A stretch of DNA of 64,000 nt, taken from assembly GCF_900104395.1 (NCBI RefSeq), contig NZ_FMXX01000005.1; one strand, written 5' to 3'. This document shows, piece by piece, positions 19,919 through 28,503 of this stretch. A model generated the notes under the pieces. The model worked only from the letters and a program-made list of their open reading frames with translations. It had not been told where the DNA came from and did not search any database. This stretch comes from Fusobacterium_C necrophorum (lineage in GTDB: Bacteria > Fusobacteriota > Fusobacteriia > Fusobacteriales > Fusobacteriaceae). Each line of letters starts with the position of its first letter. The first letter of the stretch is position 1. The translations under genes were made by a program, and so were the position numbers.

Positions 19919-20440
19919 TTATTTCATCTTATCTACGAGTCCTCTTGCCATCTTTTTATCCTTCACGGCAATGACAGTCACTTCCTCTTTTCCAAAGATC
20001 TTTCCCAAATCTTTCTTTCTTCCGAAATACTTCAAAGGAATGTTTTTTTCTCTCGCTTGTTGTTGTAACTGTCTTGCATATTTCTCGGAAATATCTGTTG
20101 CCAAAACGAGTAAATGAGTATGTTCCATTTCTTCCAATACCATTTTCATTCCAAAACTCAAAGCATTGGAATGCTTCATAATTTGAAAAACATTCATGTA
20201 ATTTTTTTCTCGTTTTTCCATTTCTTTTCCCATTTCATACAAATCCTGCATTTCCATTTTTATCTTTTTATGTTTTGCAAGTTGCCCAAGACATTCTTTC
20301 TCAGGACAAACATAGTATCCTCTGGCTTGCGCTTTTCCTGTCTTATCCCAATAATATTTCTCTTCCCGCTGGCAAAGACGGAAAAATGTTTTCTTTTCTT
20401 CTTTTTTACGGCAGATAATACAAGTTCTTTCTACAGGCAT
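19919..20440 (-). CDS. Fused YlxR (RnpM)-L7Ae-type RNA-binding protein
   Basis: A 173-residue protein made of two RNA-binding modules. Residues 1-75 match YlxR/DUF448 (RTCIICRKK, RLCQ, ARGYYVCPEKEC); YlxR, renamed RnpM in Bacillus, binds RNase P RNA. Residues 80-173 match the L7Ae/YlxQ family (SNALSFGMKMVLEE, LLVLATDIS, LGKIFGKEEVTVIAV). In many Firmicutes these are two adjacent genes between nusA and infB; here they are one frame in the same place. Its ATG lies right at the nusA stop, without a strong ribosome binding site, so translation is probably coupled. Confidence 0.85.
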   Translation of the reverse strand: MPVERTCIICRKKEEKKTFFRLCQREEKYYWDKTGKAQARGYYVCPEKECLGQLAKHKKIKMEMQDLYEMGKEMEKREKNYMNVFQIMKHSNALSFGMKMVLEEMEHTHLLVLATDISEKYARQLQQQAREKNIPLKYFGRKKDLGKIFGKEEVTVIAVKDKKMARGLVDKMK

Positions 20441-20441
20441 T

Positions 20442-21503
20442 TTAATTTTCCAACTCCGAGTTAGCCACTTTAATGTCCACTCTCATTCCTGTCAATTTTG
20501 CGGCAAGTCTTGCATTTTGACCACTTTTTCCAATCGCTAAAGACAATTGTGATTCATCGACCAGCACTCTTGCAGTTTCTCCATCTTCCAATAATTCCAC
20601 ACTATTGACTTTTGCCGGGCTCAATACGGCGGAAACAAATTCTTCCATATTTTCTTTCCAAATGACAATGTCAATTTTTTCTCCACCCAATTCATCCACA
20701 ATATTTTTAATTCTGGATCGTTTTTGCCCAATACAGGCACCTACAATATCAATATTTGCCAGTTCGGAATACACGGCAACTTTTGCTCTTGAGCCTGCCT
20801 CTCGAGCTACTGCCTTAATTTCAATCACTCCGGAAGAAATTTCAGGGATTTCCAATTCGAATAATTTTCGAAGCAAGCCTTCATGCCTTCTGGAAATTAC
20901 AATTTTTGGAAATTTATTGGTTTTTTCTACTTCCACCAGATATACTTTAATTCGATTTCCTACCCTATATCTGTCGGAAATACATTGCTCTCCGGCGGTT
21001 AAAATGGTTTCAATCCCTCCAAATTCAATGAAAACATTTTTTCTTTCATCAATTCTCCGAATAATTCCTGTTAAAATTTCCCCCTCTTGAGCTTTGAATC
21101 TGTCATAAATATTTTCTCGTTCCGCTTCTCTCACTTTTTGAATGACGATTTGTTTTCCATTTTGAATTGCATTTCTTCGAAAGGATTCACAGTCCACTTC
21201 AATTCGAATTTCTTCTCCCAACTTTGCTTTTCTGGAAATCCTTCTGGCTTCTTCCAAAGAAATTTCAAGGGCGGCATCATAAAGGTCTTCTTCCTCCACC
21301 ACCGTTTTTACTTCATACACTTTGACATCTCCATTTTCTCTGTCGATGATTACTTCCACGTTTTCTTCATCTCCATAGTTTTTCTTATAGGCAGTCAAAA
21401 GTGCCTGTTCCACAGCCTGAAGTAAACTCTCTTTTGCAATTCCTTTTTCCTTCTCCAATTCATTCAATGCTTCTAAAAAAGCTTTTGCATCCTTATTTGT
21501 CAT
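20442..21503 (-). CDS. nusA: Transcription termination/antitermination factor NusA
   Basis: A 353-residue RNA-polymerase-binding elongation factor. An N-terminal RNAP-binding domain (FLEALNELEKEKGIAKE) is followed by an S1 domain (GEILTGIIRRIDERKNVFIEFGG) and two KH domains (RSRIKNIVDELGGEKIDIV, then AIGKSGQNARLAAKLTG). It ends after KH2, without acidic repeats, the short form also found in Firmicutes. It lies between rimP and the YlxR-L7Ae fusion. Confidence 0.95.
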   Translation of the reverse strand: MTNKDAKAFLEALNELEKEKGIAKESLLQAVEQALLTAYKKNYGDEENVEVIIDRENGDVKVYEVKTVVEEEDLYDAALEISLEEARRISRKAKLGEEIRIEVDCESFRRNAIQNGKQIVIQKVREAERENIYDRFKAQEGEILTGIIRRIDERKNVFIEFGGIETILTAGEQCISDRYRVGNRIKVYLVEVEKTNKFPKIVISRRHEGLLRKLFELEIPEISSGVIEIKAVAREAGSRAKVAVYSELANIDIVGACIGQKRSRIKNIVDELGGEKIDIVIWKENMEEFVSAVLSPAKVNSVELLEDGETARVLVDESQLSLAIGKSGQNARLAAKLTGMRVDIKVANSELEN

Positions 21504-21519
21504 TTCTCAATAACCTCCA

Positions 21520-21981
21520 CTAAAATTCATCAAAGTCAAAGACAAGATGAGACTTTTTCACTTCAGAAAAAGGAATCTGAAGTTCTTCTCCTTCTACTTC
21601 CAATAAAAGAGTTTGATTTTCATAAGCCAGTAATATTCCCTCTACATTCCGTTTTTCATGAATCTTATGTTTCAAAGCCACAAAAATTTTTTCTCCCGTA
21701 AAACGTATAAAATCCGCCTCTTTTTTCAAAGGTCTTTCAATTCCGGGAGAGGATACTTCCAAAAAGAATTTTTTATCAATCAATTGATCGACTGCATCTT
21801 CAATGTTTCCACTTAAGCTTGCACAATCTTCCAAATTGACATCTCCGTCCAATTTCTCTACATAGATTCGCACGTACCAGTATCCTCCATCTTGCATGTA
21901 CTCCACATCCACAAGACTAAGTCCCAGTTTTTCCGCTTCCGGTGTGACAATCTTTTCTATTTTTTGTATCGTACTTTCCAC
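21520..21981 (-). CDS. rimP: Ribosome maturation factor RimP
   Basis: A 153-residue factor for 30S subunit assembly. Typical segments are LGLSLVDVEYMQDG, LRIYV-like VRIYVEK, and FFLEVSSPGIERPLKK. The start is GTG at 21981 with GAGGTG seven bases upstream. It is first in the rimP-nusA-infB-rbfA-recJ-tig operon. A predicted promoter lies at 22059-22087 and a strong hairpin sits in the leader. Confidence 0.93.
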   Translation of the reverse strand: MESTIQKIEKIVTPEAEKLGLSLVDVEYMQDGGYWYVRIYVEKLDGDVNLEDCASLSGNIEDAVDQLIDKKFFLEVSSPGIERPLKKEADFIRFTGEKIFVALKHKIHEKRNVEGILLAYENQTLLLEVEGEELQIPFSEVKKSHLVFDFDEF

Positions 21982-22004
21982 AAAATCACCTCGCTTTTTA
22001 TCAA

Positions 22005-22031
22005 GAAAGGAGTGGCTAAGCCACTCCTTTC
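22005..22031 (-). promoter_or_regulatory. Leader hairpin of the rimP-nusA operon
   Basis: GAAAGGAGTGG at 22005-22015 pairs perfectly with 22021-22031, an 11-bp stem with a 5-nt loop. It lies about 24 nt upstream of the rimP GTG and is not followed by a T-run on the minus strand, so it is a structured leader rather than a normal terminator. Confidence 0.6.
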
Positions 22032-22058
22032 CCTGTACTTTTATTTATGTCCAAAGTC

Positions 22059-22087
22059 ATTCTAGCATAAAAATAAAAAAAAATCCA
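22059..22087 (-). promoter_or_regulatory. Predicted promoter of the rimP operon
   Basis: On the minus strand, an extended -10 (TGCTAGAAT; hexamer at 22064-22059) lies 17 nt from a weak -35, TGGATT (22087-22082). It is divergent from the glmS promoter. Confidence 0.5.
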
Positions 22088-22131
22088 GTTTTATTTTTTA
22101 TTCTTGACTTTCTTTTTCAAGTTTTTTTCAC

Positions 22132-22161
22132 TTGATTTTTTTAACAAAAATAAGCTATATT
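22132..22161 (+). promoter_or_regulatory. Predicted promoter of glmS-glmL
   Basis: TTGATT at 22132-22137, an 18-nt spacer, TATATT at 22156-22161. A small inverted repeat (TCAAGT at 22117-22122, ACTTGA at 22130-22135) overlaps the -35 and might be an operator. Confidence 0.4.
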
Positions 22162-22195
22162 ATAAATAGAGAGTTTTGATTTTAGGAGGCTTGAT

Positions 22196-22627
22196 ATGCA
22201 ATCACAACAGTATAAAATTTTAATCGGTGTCATCGGAGAAGACATTCACGAAACAGGAAATAAAATCATTGCTCAAATTTTGGAACATGACGGTTTTGAA
22301 GTGATAAATCTAGGAATTCAAGCTTCTCCTTCTTCCTTTGTGAAATATTCCAAACAGGAAAATGTAACTGCCATTATTGTTTCCTCTTTGTATGGAAGAG
22401 GAAAGGAAGATTGTAAACATCTGATGAAACTATTTCAAGAAGACAGTCTTTTCCATCCCCCTATTTATCTGGGAGGATATTTGGCTTCCCCTGATGAAAA
22501 TTGGAAAGAAGTGGAAGACTTTTACTTAAATCTCGGTTTTACGAGAGTCTATAAACCCGGAACTCCAATTGAAAAAACCATTGCAGATCTACGAGAGGAT
22601 TTGATGATACCATGCGAAGTTTTCTAG
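22196..22627 (+). CDS. glmS: Glutamate (methylaspartate) mutase, B12-binding small subunit
   Basis: A 143-residue cobalamin-binding protein. The B12 signature D-x-H-x-x-G is present as D16-I-H18-E-T-G21, followed by the conserved SSL (VSSLYGRG) and GG (YLGGYL). This subunit holds adenosylcobalamin for the mutase that turns L-glutamate into (2S,3S)-3-methylaspartate in glutamate fermentation. AGGAGG precedes ATG 22196. It overlaps glmL by 16 nt. The catalytic epsilon subunit (glmE) that normally follows is not in this window. Confidence 0.88.
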   Translation: MQSQQYKILIGVIGEDIHETGNKIIAQILEHDGFEVINLGIQASPSSFVKYSKQENVTAIIVSSLYGRGKEDCKHLMKLFQEDSLFHPPIYLGGYLASPDENWKEVEDFYLNLGFTRVYKPGTPIEKTIADLREDLMIPCEVF

Positions 22628-23970
22628 CTGTTGATTTTGGAAGTACCTATACAAAATTAAATTTATTCGATTTGGATAAGCCTTGCCTATTGGCACAATC
22701 GAAAGGAAAAACGACTATTGAAAGTTCTATTTTATTGGGATTTCAAGAAGCGTTTCAATGCCTACAACAATACTATCCTCTCTCTCTGAATGAAATTTCG
22801 GAAATAAAAGTCTGCTCTTCTGCCGCCGGAGGTTTGGAAATGGTTGTGATTGGATTAGTTCCGGAATTGACTTTAGATGCTGCTAAAAAAGCAGCCTTAG
22901 GAGCAGGTGCCAGAATTGTTCAAAGTTTTTCTTTTTTTCTTAAGGAGGAAGATATAAAACATTTAGAAAATACCAATTGTGATATTCTTTTATTGACAGG
23001 AGGAAGCAATGGAGGGAATGAAGAAGTTGTCTTACACAATGCTATGAAATTGGCTTCTTCAAACCTTTCCTGCTTCTTTTTATATTCCGGAAATGAAAAA
23101 GTACAGGAAAACATTCGAAAAATCTTTGAAAAAGGAAAGAAAACCTGCTTTTTCTCCAAAAATATTATGCCCGATATCAATCAACTTTCCGTAGAAGATT
23201 GTCGGGAAAAAATCCGTGAAATTTTTTTTAAAAACATTATTCAAGCGAAAGGATTGGAAGAACTAAAAAAAACTTTTTCCTGTGATATCATTCCTACTCC
23301 CGCAGCCGTGTTGCAATTTTTAGAAAATGTACAAGATTGCTTTCCTTCTTCCATGTTAGTAGATATTGGAGGAGCTACAACGGATGTTCACTCCGTCTGT
23401 GAAAATATGCTCTATGAGAAAAAATGCTTTTTAGAGGGATTGGAAGAACCTTTTTCCAAAAGAACCGTAGAAGGAGATTTGGGAATGCGTTATTCGGCTC
23501 CGTCCGTATGGGAAAATTTTTCGAAAAGTCCTGATTTTTTGGAAGAAACGGAGTGGAAACAGTCCTGTCTGTTTCGGAAAGCTCATCCTCATTTTGTAGC
23601 AAAGGAAAAGAAAGAAAAACAGATTGACAGCTATTTGGCAAAACTTTGTGTACAAACAGCCATTACGAGACACTGCGGAAGCTTGCGGGAAGGATATACC
23701 GTCAGTGAAAAAGTACTCTTTCAGAGAGGAAAAGATTTTAGAAAACTCCAATATTTGATTGCAACGGGCGGTATTCTTGTTCATCATGAAAATCCTCGTG
23801 AAATTTTACAAGCCGCCCTGCAACAAGAAAATGAAAAAAGGCTACTGAAACCGCAGCAGCCTGTCTTTCTTTTAGATTCTCATTATCTCGCCGCTTCCTT
23901 AGGACTTCTTTCCGAAATGCATCCGGAGATTGCGAAAGAGTTAGTAAAAAAATATTTTCATCAATGTTAA
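22612..23970 (+). CDS. glmL: Methylaspartate mutase accessory protein GlmL/MutL
   Basis: A 452-residue ASKHA-type ATPase. Phosphate-binding motifs are VDFGSTYTKLNLF at the start and MLVDIGGATTDVHSV in the middle; an adenosine motif appears as IATGGILVHH. GlmL/MutL family proteins are encoded between the small and large mutase subunits and are thought to act as reactivating chaperones. Its start lies inside glmS. It ends 30 nt inside the convergent yeiH-like gene, so nothing co-directional can follow immediately. The large subunit is missing here, which makes its partner uncertain. Confidence 0.85.
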   Translation: MRSFLAVDFGSTYTKLNLFDLDKPCLLAQSKGKTTIESSILLGFQEAFQCLQQYYPLSLNEISEIKVCSSAAGGLEMVVIGLVPELTLDAAKKAALGAGARIVQSFSFFLKEEDIKHLENTNCDILLLTGGSNGGNEEVVLHNAMKLASSNLSCFFLYSGNEKVQENIRKIFEKGKKTCFFSKNIMPDINQLSVEDCREKIREIFFKNIIQAKGLEELKKTFSCDIIPTPAAVLQFLENVQDCFPSSMLVDIGGATTDVHSVCENMLYEKKCFLEGLEEPFSKRTVEGDLGMRYSAPSVWENFSKSPDFLEETEWKQSCLFRKAHPHFVAKEKKEKQIDSYLAKLCVQTAITRHCGSLREGYTVSEKVLFQRGKDFRKLQYLIATGGILVHHENPREILQAALQQENEKRLLKPQQPVFLLDSHYLAASLGLLSEMHPEIAKELVKKYFHQC

Positions 23971-24954
23971 AGCAAAAAGAATTTGACAAACACCAATCAA
24001 TAAACTTGCTGTAAATGCTTGAACTCCCTCTTTCAAAATGTCGGAGAATTTCACTCGAAGTCCGATAGCGGCTAAAGCAATAATCTCAAACTGTGTACTG
24101 ATTTTCTTTGCCCAAAGTAAAATGAAAGAAGGGACATAACCCGTGCTTCGCAGGATAAAACAAAATAAGAAAGCAAGAATGAACCAAGGGATTCCCACTT
24201 TGGTTCTTTTTTCTTTTTTCTTTACTTTCGGAGAAAATAGATGTTTTCCGACTTCCAAGTTTAGTCTTTCAAAACTTAAGGCAATTCCAACCAACAGTAA
24301 CACTCGAATTAACTTGAAAATCGTAGCCATTTCCACCACGGAATCATTGACCAATTTGGCAGAAGCAATCACCTGTCCGACAGATTGAACCGTTCCTCCA
24401 ATCAAAGCGGAAGTCGGCAAAGTTTCGGAGGCATATAAAATCGAAGCCAACACAGGTAAAAATATCATTAAAACAGTTCCTAAAATATTCACACAAGTTA
24501 TCGAAATTCCTTTATCTTTACTATCCGCCTCCAAAATCGGAGCCACCGTTCCGATAGCGGAAGAACCGCAAACGGCATTTCCCGCTCCCATCATCAGAGA
24601 AAATTTCTTTCCGAAGCCGAATTTTCTGCTAATAACATAGGCTGCGACAATTGTCAAAACCATTTGACAAACAATGAAAATAACACCTTGTATTCCCACT
24701 TCTTTCATAATAACAATATCCAAAATCAATCCGTTTAGAACAATGGAATACTCTAAAAGTCTTTTTTCGGAAAATTTTGTGCCCTCCTCATAACGACTTC
24801 CTTTGCACAGAGTATTTCCCAACAACATTCCCAATAAAATCGCAATCAGTGCCGCTCCCAGTGTGGAAAAAGCCGGCAATTTTACCAAACATTGACTGAC
24901 AATTGCCAATAAAATACTCAGAAATAATCCCGGTAATATTTTCTGTAAATTCAT
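23941..24954 (-). CDS. YeiH/UPF0324-family membrane transporter
   Basis: A 337-residue membrane protein with about ten hydrophobic segments. Motifs of the YeiH family (putative sulfate exporter) are AALIAILLGMLLGN near the N-terminus, GAGNAVCGSSAIGTVAP in the centre and GTVQSVGQVIA further on. ATG 24954 with AAAGGAG seven bases upstream is preferred to TTG 24972. Its 3' end overlaps the tail of glmL by 30 nt. The substrate is not established for this family. Confidence 0.82.
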   Translation of the reverse strand: MNLQKILPGLFLSILLAIVSQCLVKLPAFSTLGAALIAILLGMLLGNTLCKGSRYEEGTKFSEKRLLEYSIVLNGLILDIVIMKEVGIQGVIFIVCQMVLTIVAAYVISRKFGFGKKFSLMMGAGNAVCGSSAIGTVAPILEADSKDKGISITCVNILGTVLMIFLPVLASILYASETLPTSALIGGTVQSVGQVIASAKLVNDSVVEMATIFKLIRVLLLVGIALSFERLNLEVGKHLFSPKVKKKEKRTKVGIPWFILAFLFCFILRSTGYVPSFILLWAKKISTQFEIIALAAIGLRVKFSDILKEGVQAFTASLLIGVCQILFALTLMKIFFY

Positions 24955-24994
24955 AAAAAATCTCCTTTTCAAAGCTCTTTATTTTCATAAATTT

Positions 24995-25024
24995 ATTTTA
25001 CTCCATTCTAATCTTCCTTGTAAA
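24995..25024 (-). promoter_or_regulatory. Predicted promoter of the YeiH-family gene
   Basis: On the minus strand TTTACA (25024-25019), an 18-nt spacer and TAAAAT (25000-24995). Divergent from the AAE-transporter promoter. Confidence 0.4.
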
Positions 25025-25062
25025 GTTTATTTTTATTTTTGTGTGATTCTATTAAAAAAGAT

Positions 25063-25092
25063 TTGCAACTTTTCTACTGAATATGCTATACT
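25063..25092 (+). promoter_or_regulatory. Predicted promoter of the AAE-type transporter
   Basis: TTGCAA at 25063-25068, an 18-nt spacer and an extended -10 TGCTATACT (hexamer 25087-25092). Confidence 0.5.
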
Positions 25093-25133
25093 CAATCAAT
25101 CATAATAACAAACATTTTTAAGGAGGTACATCT

Positions 25134-26552
25134 ATGCATTTTGATGTCGTATCATTTTTTCTAAATTCTTTGGTATTGCTTTTCATTACTATGACTTTAG
25201 GAAATCTTTTCGGAAATATTAAATTCCGAAAATTTAATTTTGGAATCACGGGAACTCTATTTATCGGATTGATCATAGGATATTTTTTAACCAAATATGC
25301 TGTCACCTTTCCGGAAAACAGCAAATTTTATGAAAAGGCTACCGGCATTCTCAAAGGAAATATTATAGACAAGTCGATTATGAATCTTTCTCTTATGATT
25401 TTCATTGTCGGAACCGGTTTATTGGCTGCAAAAGATATGAAATATGCGATCAGCAAATTCGGAAAACAATTTATCTGTCTGGCAATTTTTATTCCCTTTA
25501 TCGGGGCTGTTACTTCTTACGGATTTTCAAAAATTTTAGAAAATATGAGCCCTTTTCAAATTACAGGAACCTATACCGGTGCCTTAACAAGCTCAGCGGG
25601 ACTTGCAGCAGCAACAGAATCCTCGGAATTGGAATCTAAACATATGGCAAGTCATTTTGCGGAGTTGGATGATAAAACAAAAGGAAAGATATTATCTATT
25701 ATCAATGAAGCAAAAGAAAGGGATGCAAAATTGCAAAACCAAACTCTTCCTGAAAAAATGACAGTTGAAAACACCGCTTCCATCTCAGAGGAAGATATTG
25801 AAATTTTTGTTACGGAAGCAAAGGCGGGTGTCGGTGTTGGACATTCTATCGGTTACCCTTTCGGAGTATTATTCCTAATTTTAGGAGTCAATTTCATTCC
25901 TAAGATTTTCCGTTTCAACCCGGAAGAAGAAAAAAAGAAATACTTTGAGCAGAAGAAAATGGATTTGGAACAAGACAGCACCTTATCTTCGAATAAAATT
26001 CCGGAAGTGAAAATGGATTTTGTCGGTTTTTCCATTGCAGCCTTTTTAGGATATTTATTGGGAAGTATCAAAATTGCTATGGGACCTTTGGGAGAATTTT
26101 CTTTAGGAAGTATTGGAGGAGCTATCATTGTATCTTTAATATTGGGATTCATTGGAAAAATTGGAACGATTCATTTCCGTATGGATTCTATCGTGTTAGG
26201 AAAAATGAGAACCTACTTCTTATCCGTTTTCTTAGCAGGAACAGGACTGAACTATGGATATCGTGTGGTAGAAGCCGTTACTGGGAACGGAATTATGATT
26301 GCCGTTGTATCTGCTCTTGTAGCGATTTTCTCCATTTTATTCGGTTTCTTGTTGGGACACTATATTTTCCATATCAACTGGACTTTATTGTCCGGTGCCA
26401 TTACCGGCGGAATGACTTCAGCTCCCGGATTAGGAGCCGCTATTGATGCTTTGGATTGTGATGAGCCTGCCGTTTCTTATGGAGCTACGCAACCTCTGGC
26501 AACTCTATTCATGGTAATTTTTTCTCTTATTATTCACAAATTACCGATTTAA
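25134..26552 (+). CDS. AAE-type (AspT/YidE/YbjL) transporter
   Basis: A 472-residue membrane protein built from two related halves. Each half has the family's GAxT...PGL-like signature: GALTSSAGLAAA (about residue 152) and GGMTSAPGLGAA (about residue 421), preceded by GTGLLAAKDM and AGTGLNYGYR. This fits the aspartate:alanine exchanger family. Between the halves (about residues 170-290) lies a charged, Glu/Lys-rich segment instead of the RCK/TrkA-C domains of AspT. The substrate is unknown; an amino acid is plausible beside glutamate-fermentation genes. A sodium/glutamate symporter is an alternative, less supported by the duplicated motifs. AAGGAGG precedes ATG 25134. Confidence 0.7.
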   Translation: MHFDVVSFFLNSLVLLFITMTLGNLFGNIKFRKFNFGITGTLFIGLIIGYFLTKYAVTFPENSKFYEKATGILKGNIIDKSIMNLSLMIFIVGTGLLAAKDMKYAISKFGKQFICLAIFIPFIGAVTSYGFSKILENMSPFQITGTYTGALTSSAGLAAATESSELESKHMASHFAELDDKTKGKILSIINEAKERDAKLQNQTLPEKMTVENTASISEEDIEIFVTEAKAGVGVGHSIGYPFGVLFLILGVNFIPKIFRFNPEEEKKKYFEQKKMDLEQDSTLSSNKIPEVKMDFVGFSIAAFLGYLLGSIKIAMGPLGEFSLGSIGGAIIVSLILGFIGKIGTIHFRMDSIVLGKMRTYFLSVFLAGTGLNYGYRVVEAVTGNGIMIAVVSALVAIFSILFGFLLGHYIFHINWTLLSGAITGGMTSAPGLGAAIDALDCDEPAVSYGATQPLATLFMVIFSLIIHKLPI

Positions 26553-26560
26553 AGAGAAAG

Positions 26561-26605
26561 AAAGAATCGATGCAAAGACAAATCTTTGCAGTCGATTCTT
26601 TTTAT
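26561..26605. terminator. Bidirectional terminator
   Basis: AAAGAATCGA (26561-26570) pairs with TCGATTCTTT (26592-26601), extended inside by GCAAAGA/TCTTTGC. A and T runs flank both sides, so it serves both the transporter and the convergent Nudix gene. Confidence 0.8.
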
Positions 26606-27003
26606 TTTCCCCTATATTTTTCCATAATTTTTTCCAAAATCGGAATATCCACCGGTGCCCATACCAAAGAAAGCAAATTTTCCGGTTTTATCCAAACAAA
26701 GGCTGCATGTTCTTTAATGTTAACTTCATTCTTCATTCGACATTGAAATACCGTTAAGGTAATGATAACATCTCCATAGTCCAAGGTATTTTCTCCTATT
26801 TTTTCTTCCACTTCTATATGACAATCCAATTCCTCCAGGATTTCACGAACAATCGCTTCTTCTTTGCTTTCTCCCTTCTCTACTTTTCCTCCCGGAAATT
26901 CCCAGTAATTTCCCAATTTTTTTCCAAGCGGACGCAAGGTGGATAAAATTCTTCCTTCTTCATTGACCAACATAGCTCCGACCACTTGTAAATGTTTTTT
27001 CAT
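26602..27003 (-). CDS. MutT-like Nudix hydrolase
   Basis: A 133-residue Nudix protein. The Nudix box reads GGKVEKGESKEEAIVREILE and continues EELDC; the usual Gly after the Glu pair is Asp, as in several CTP/8-oxo-dGTP hydrolases. The probable role is removing oxidised nucleotides from the pool. ATG 27003, with GGAGGG upstream, is preferred to the start at 27051. It follows panF by 54 nt and may be the last gene of that run. Confidence 0.82.
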   Translation of the reverse strand: MKKHLQVVGAMLVNEEGRILSTLRPLGKKLGNYWEFPGGKVEKGESKEEAIVREILEELDCHIEVEEKIGENTLDYGDVIITLTVFQCRMKNEVNIKEHAAFVWIKPENLLSLVWAPVDIPILEKIMEKYRGK

Positions 27004-27057
27004 TTCTTCCCTCCAATCAAAAAGTGCTATGATAATTTCATCATAGCACACTTTCTA

Positions 27058-28503
27058 TCAATCTTCAAAAAATATTTCGAGAACTTCTTCTCGAGGTTCT
27101 TTTCCAAAATAACTTCCTGTAATAAAGGCAAGAACCGAGATTCCCAAAGTGGGAACAACGGCGTGCATTCCAAAAATCGGAGTTTTCATAATAGTAATAT
27201 ATAAGTAAGCGCTGACTCCCGCAATCATAGAACTGATGGCTCCGAAAGAATTTGCTTTTTTCCAGTATAATCCAAATAAGATCGGAGCAAAGAATAAGGC
27301 TTCCTGCCCGGCTAGAGCAAACAAGTTAATCCATACCAGTAATTCAGGTGGACGAACTGCCAAAAGAAAAACCAATATTCCAAATCCTAGAGAACAATAG
27401 GTTGACAATTTTTTAATTTTGGCTTCCCTTGCATCCTTTTCCACATAATGTAAATATAAATCTTTAATAATCATAGAAGAGCTGATAATCAGTAAAGAAT
27501 CCACTGTTGACATAATCGCAGCCAAAGGTCCTCCGATAAACACTCCCGCTAAAATCGGATGTAAATGATTCAAAGCCAAAATCGGAATAATTTTGTCTCC
27601 TATTTCTACACTCGGTTCAATCGCCAATCCCATTACTCCTACCAAGTGCATTCCCAACATCAACAGTCCCACCACGGAAGTTCCGATGACCATCGCCTGA
27701 TGTAAGGCTTTTGTGTCTTTAAATCCCATACAACGCACTGTTGTAGCGGGTAAACCTAAAAGTCCTATTCCTACTAAAACCCAAAAGGATAAAATAAAGG
27801 GTTTCGCAATATTTCCTCCGGAGTCCGGTCGTAATAAATCCGGATTTATCTCTCCAATGGTTCTCATAATATTTTCCATTCCATTTCCTTTTTGTAAAAT
27901 AATCCAAAATAGAATGAAGGTTGCAAATAACATTACAAATCCCTGAATCGCATCCGTCAAAGCGACTGCCCGAAATCCTCCAATCGTTGTATAGGTAATC
28001 ACGACTACGGAAAAAAGAATCAAGCCCACAATATAGGGAGCCCCCGTCACGGATTCAAATAATCTCGCTCCTCCTACAAACTGAGCAACCACTGCCCCCA
28101 AGAAGAAAATCAATAACATCAAAGCGCTTAAGATGACAACAATATCACTTTGATACCTCGCTCGAATAATATCCAACAGAGTGACTGCATTCAATTTTCT
28201 GGATAAAATTCCCAATTTTTTTCCAAGAATTCCCAGAGTAAAAAAAGCGGTCGGAACTTGGATACAAGCCAGTAAAACCCAACCTAAACCTAATTTATAA
28301 GCAACTCCCGGTCCCCCAATAAAGGAACTGGCTCCTACATAGGTCGCTATAATCGTCATTGCCAAAACAACACCGCCCATATCACGACTTCCGATATAAT
28401 ATTCTTCTGCAAAATTACCGGAATTTCTCTTTTTCTTATTCACTTGGAATGCAATGTACAACATCAATAATAAATACAGGAAGATTGGAATGGATACTAG
28501 CAT
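27058..28503 (-). CDS. panF: Sodium/pantothenate symporter
   Basis: A 481-residue sodium:solute symporter with 12-13 hydrophobic segments. Matching segments are ATYVGASSFIGGPG, YTTIGGFRAVALTDAIQG, PATTVRCMGFKD and GPLAAIMSTVDSLLI. Assignment to PanF rather than proline or other SSS transporters rests on these segments together with the neighbours: a DUF997/YhdT gene overlaps its start by 7 nt and type III pantothenate kinase lies just before. It should take up pantothenate (vitamin B5) for CoA synthesis. Confidence 0.88.
   Translation of the reverse strand: MLVSIPIFLYLLLMLYIAFQVNKKKRNSGNFAEEYYIGSRDMGGVVLAMTIIATYVGASSFIGGPGVAYKLGLGWVLLACIQVPTAFFTLGILGKKLGILSRKLNAVTLLDIIRARYQSDIVVILSALMLLIFFLGAVVAQFVGGARLFESVTGAPYIVGLILFSVVVITYTTIGGFRAVALTDAIQGFVMLFATFILFWIILQKGNGMENIMRTIGEINPDLLRPDSGGNIAKPFILSFWVLVGIGLLGLPATTVRCMGFKDTKALHQAMVIGTSVVGLLMLGMHLVGVMGLAIEPSVEIGDKIIPILALNHLHPILAGVFIGGPLAAIMSTVDSLLIISSSMIIKDLYLHYVEKDAREAKIKKLSTYCSLGFGILVFLLAVRPPELLVWINLFALAGQEALFFAPILFGLYWKKANSFGAISSMIAGVSAYLYITIMKTPIFGMHAVVPTLGISVLAFITGSYFGKEPREEVLEIFFED

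Noticed and set aside
25134..26552. Sodium/glutamate symporter (GltS)
   Set aside because: The duplicated GAxT-type motifs fit the AspT/YidE family better than GltS.
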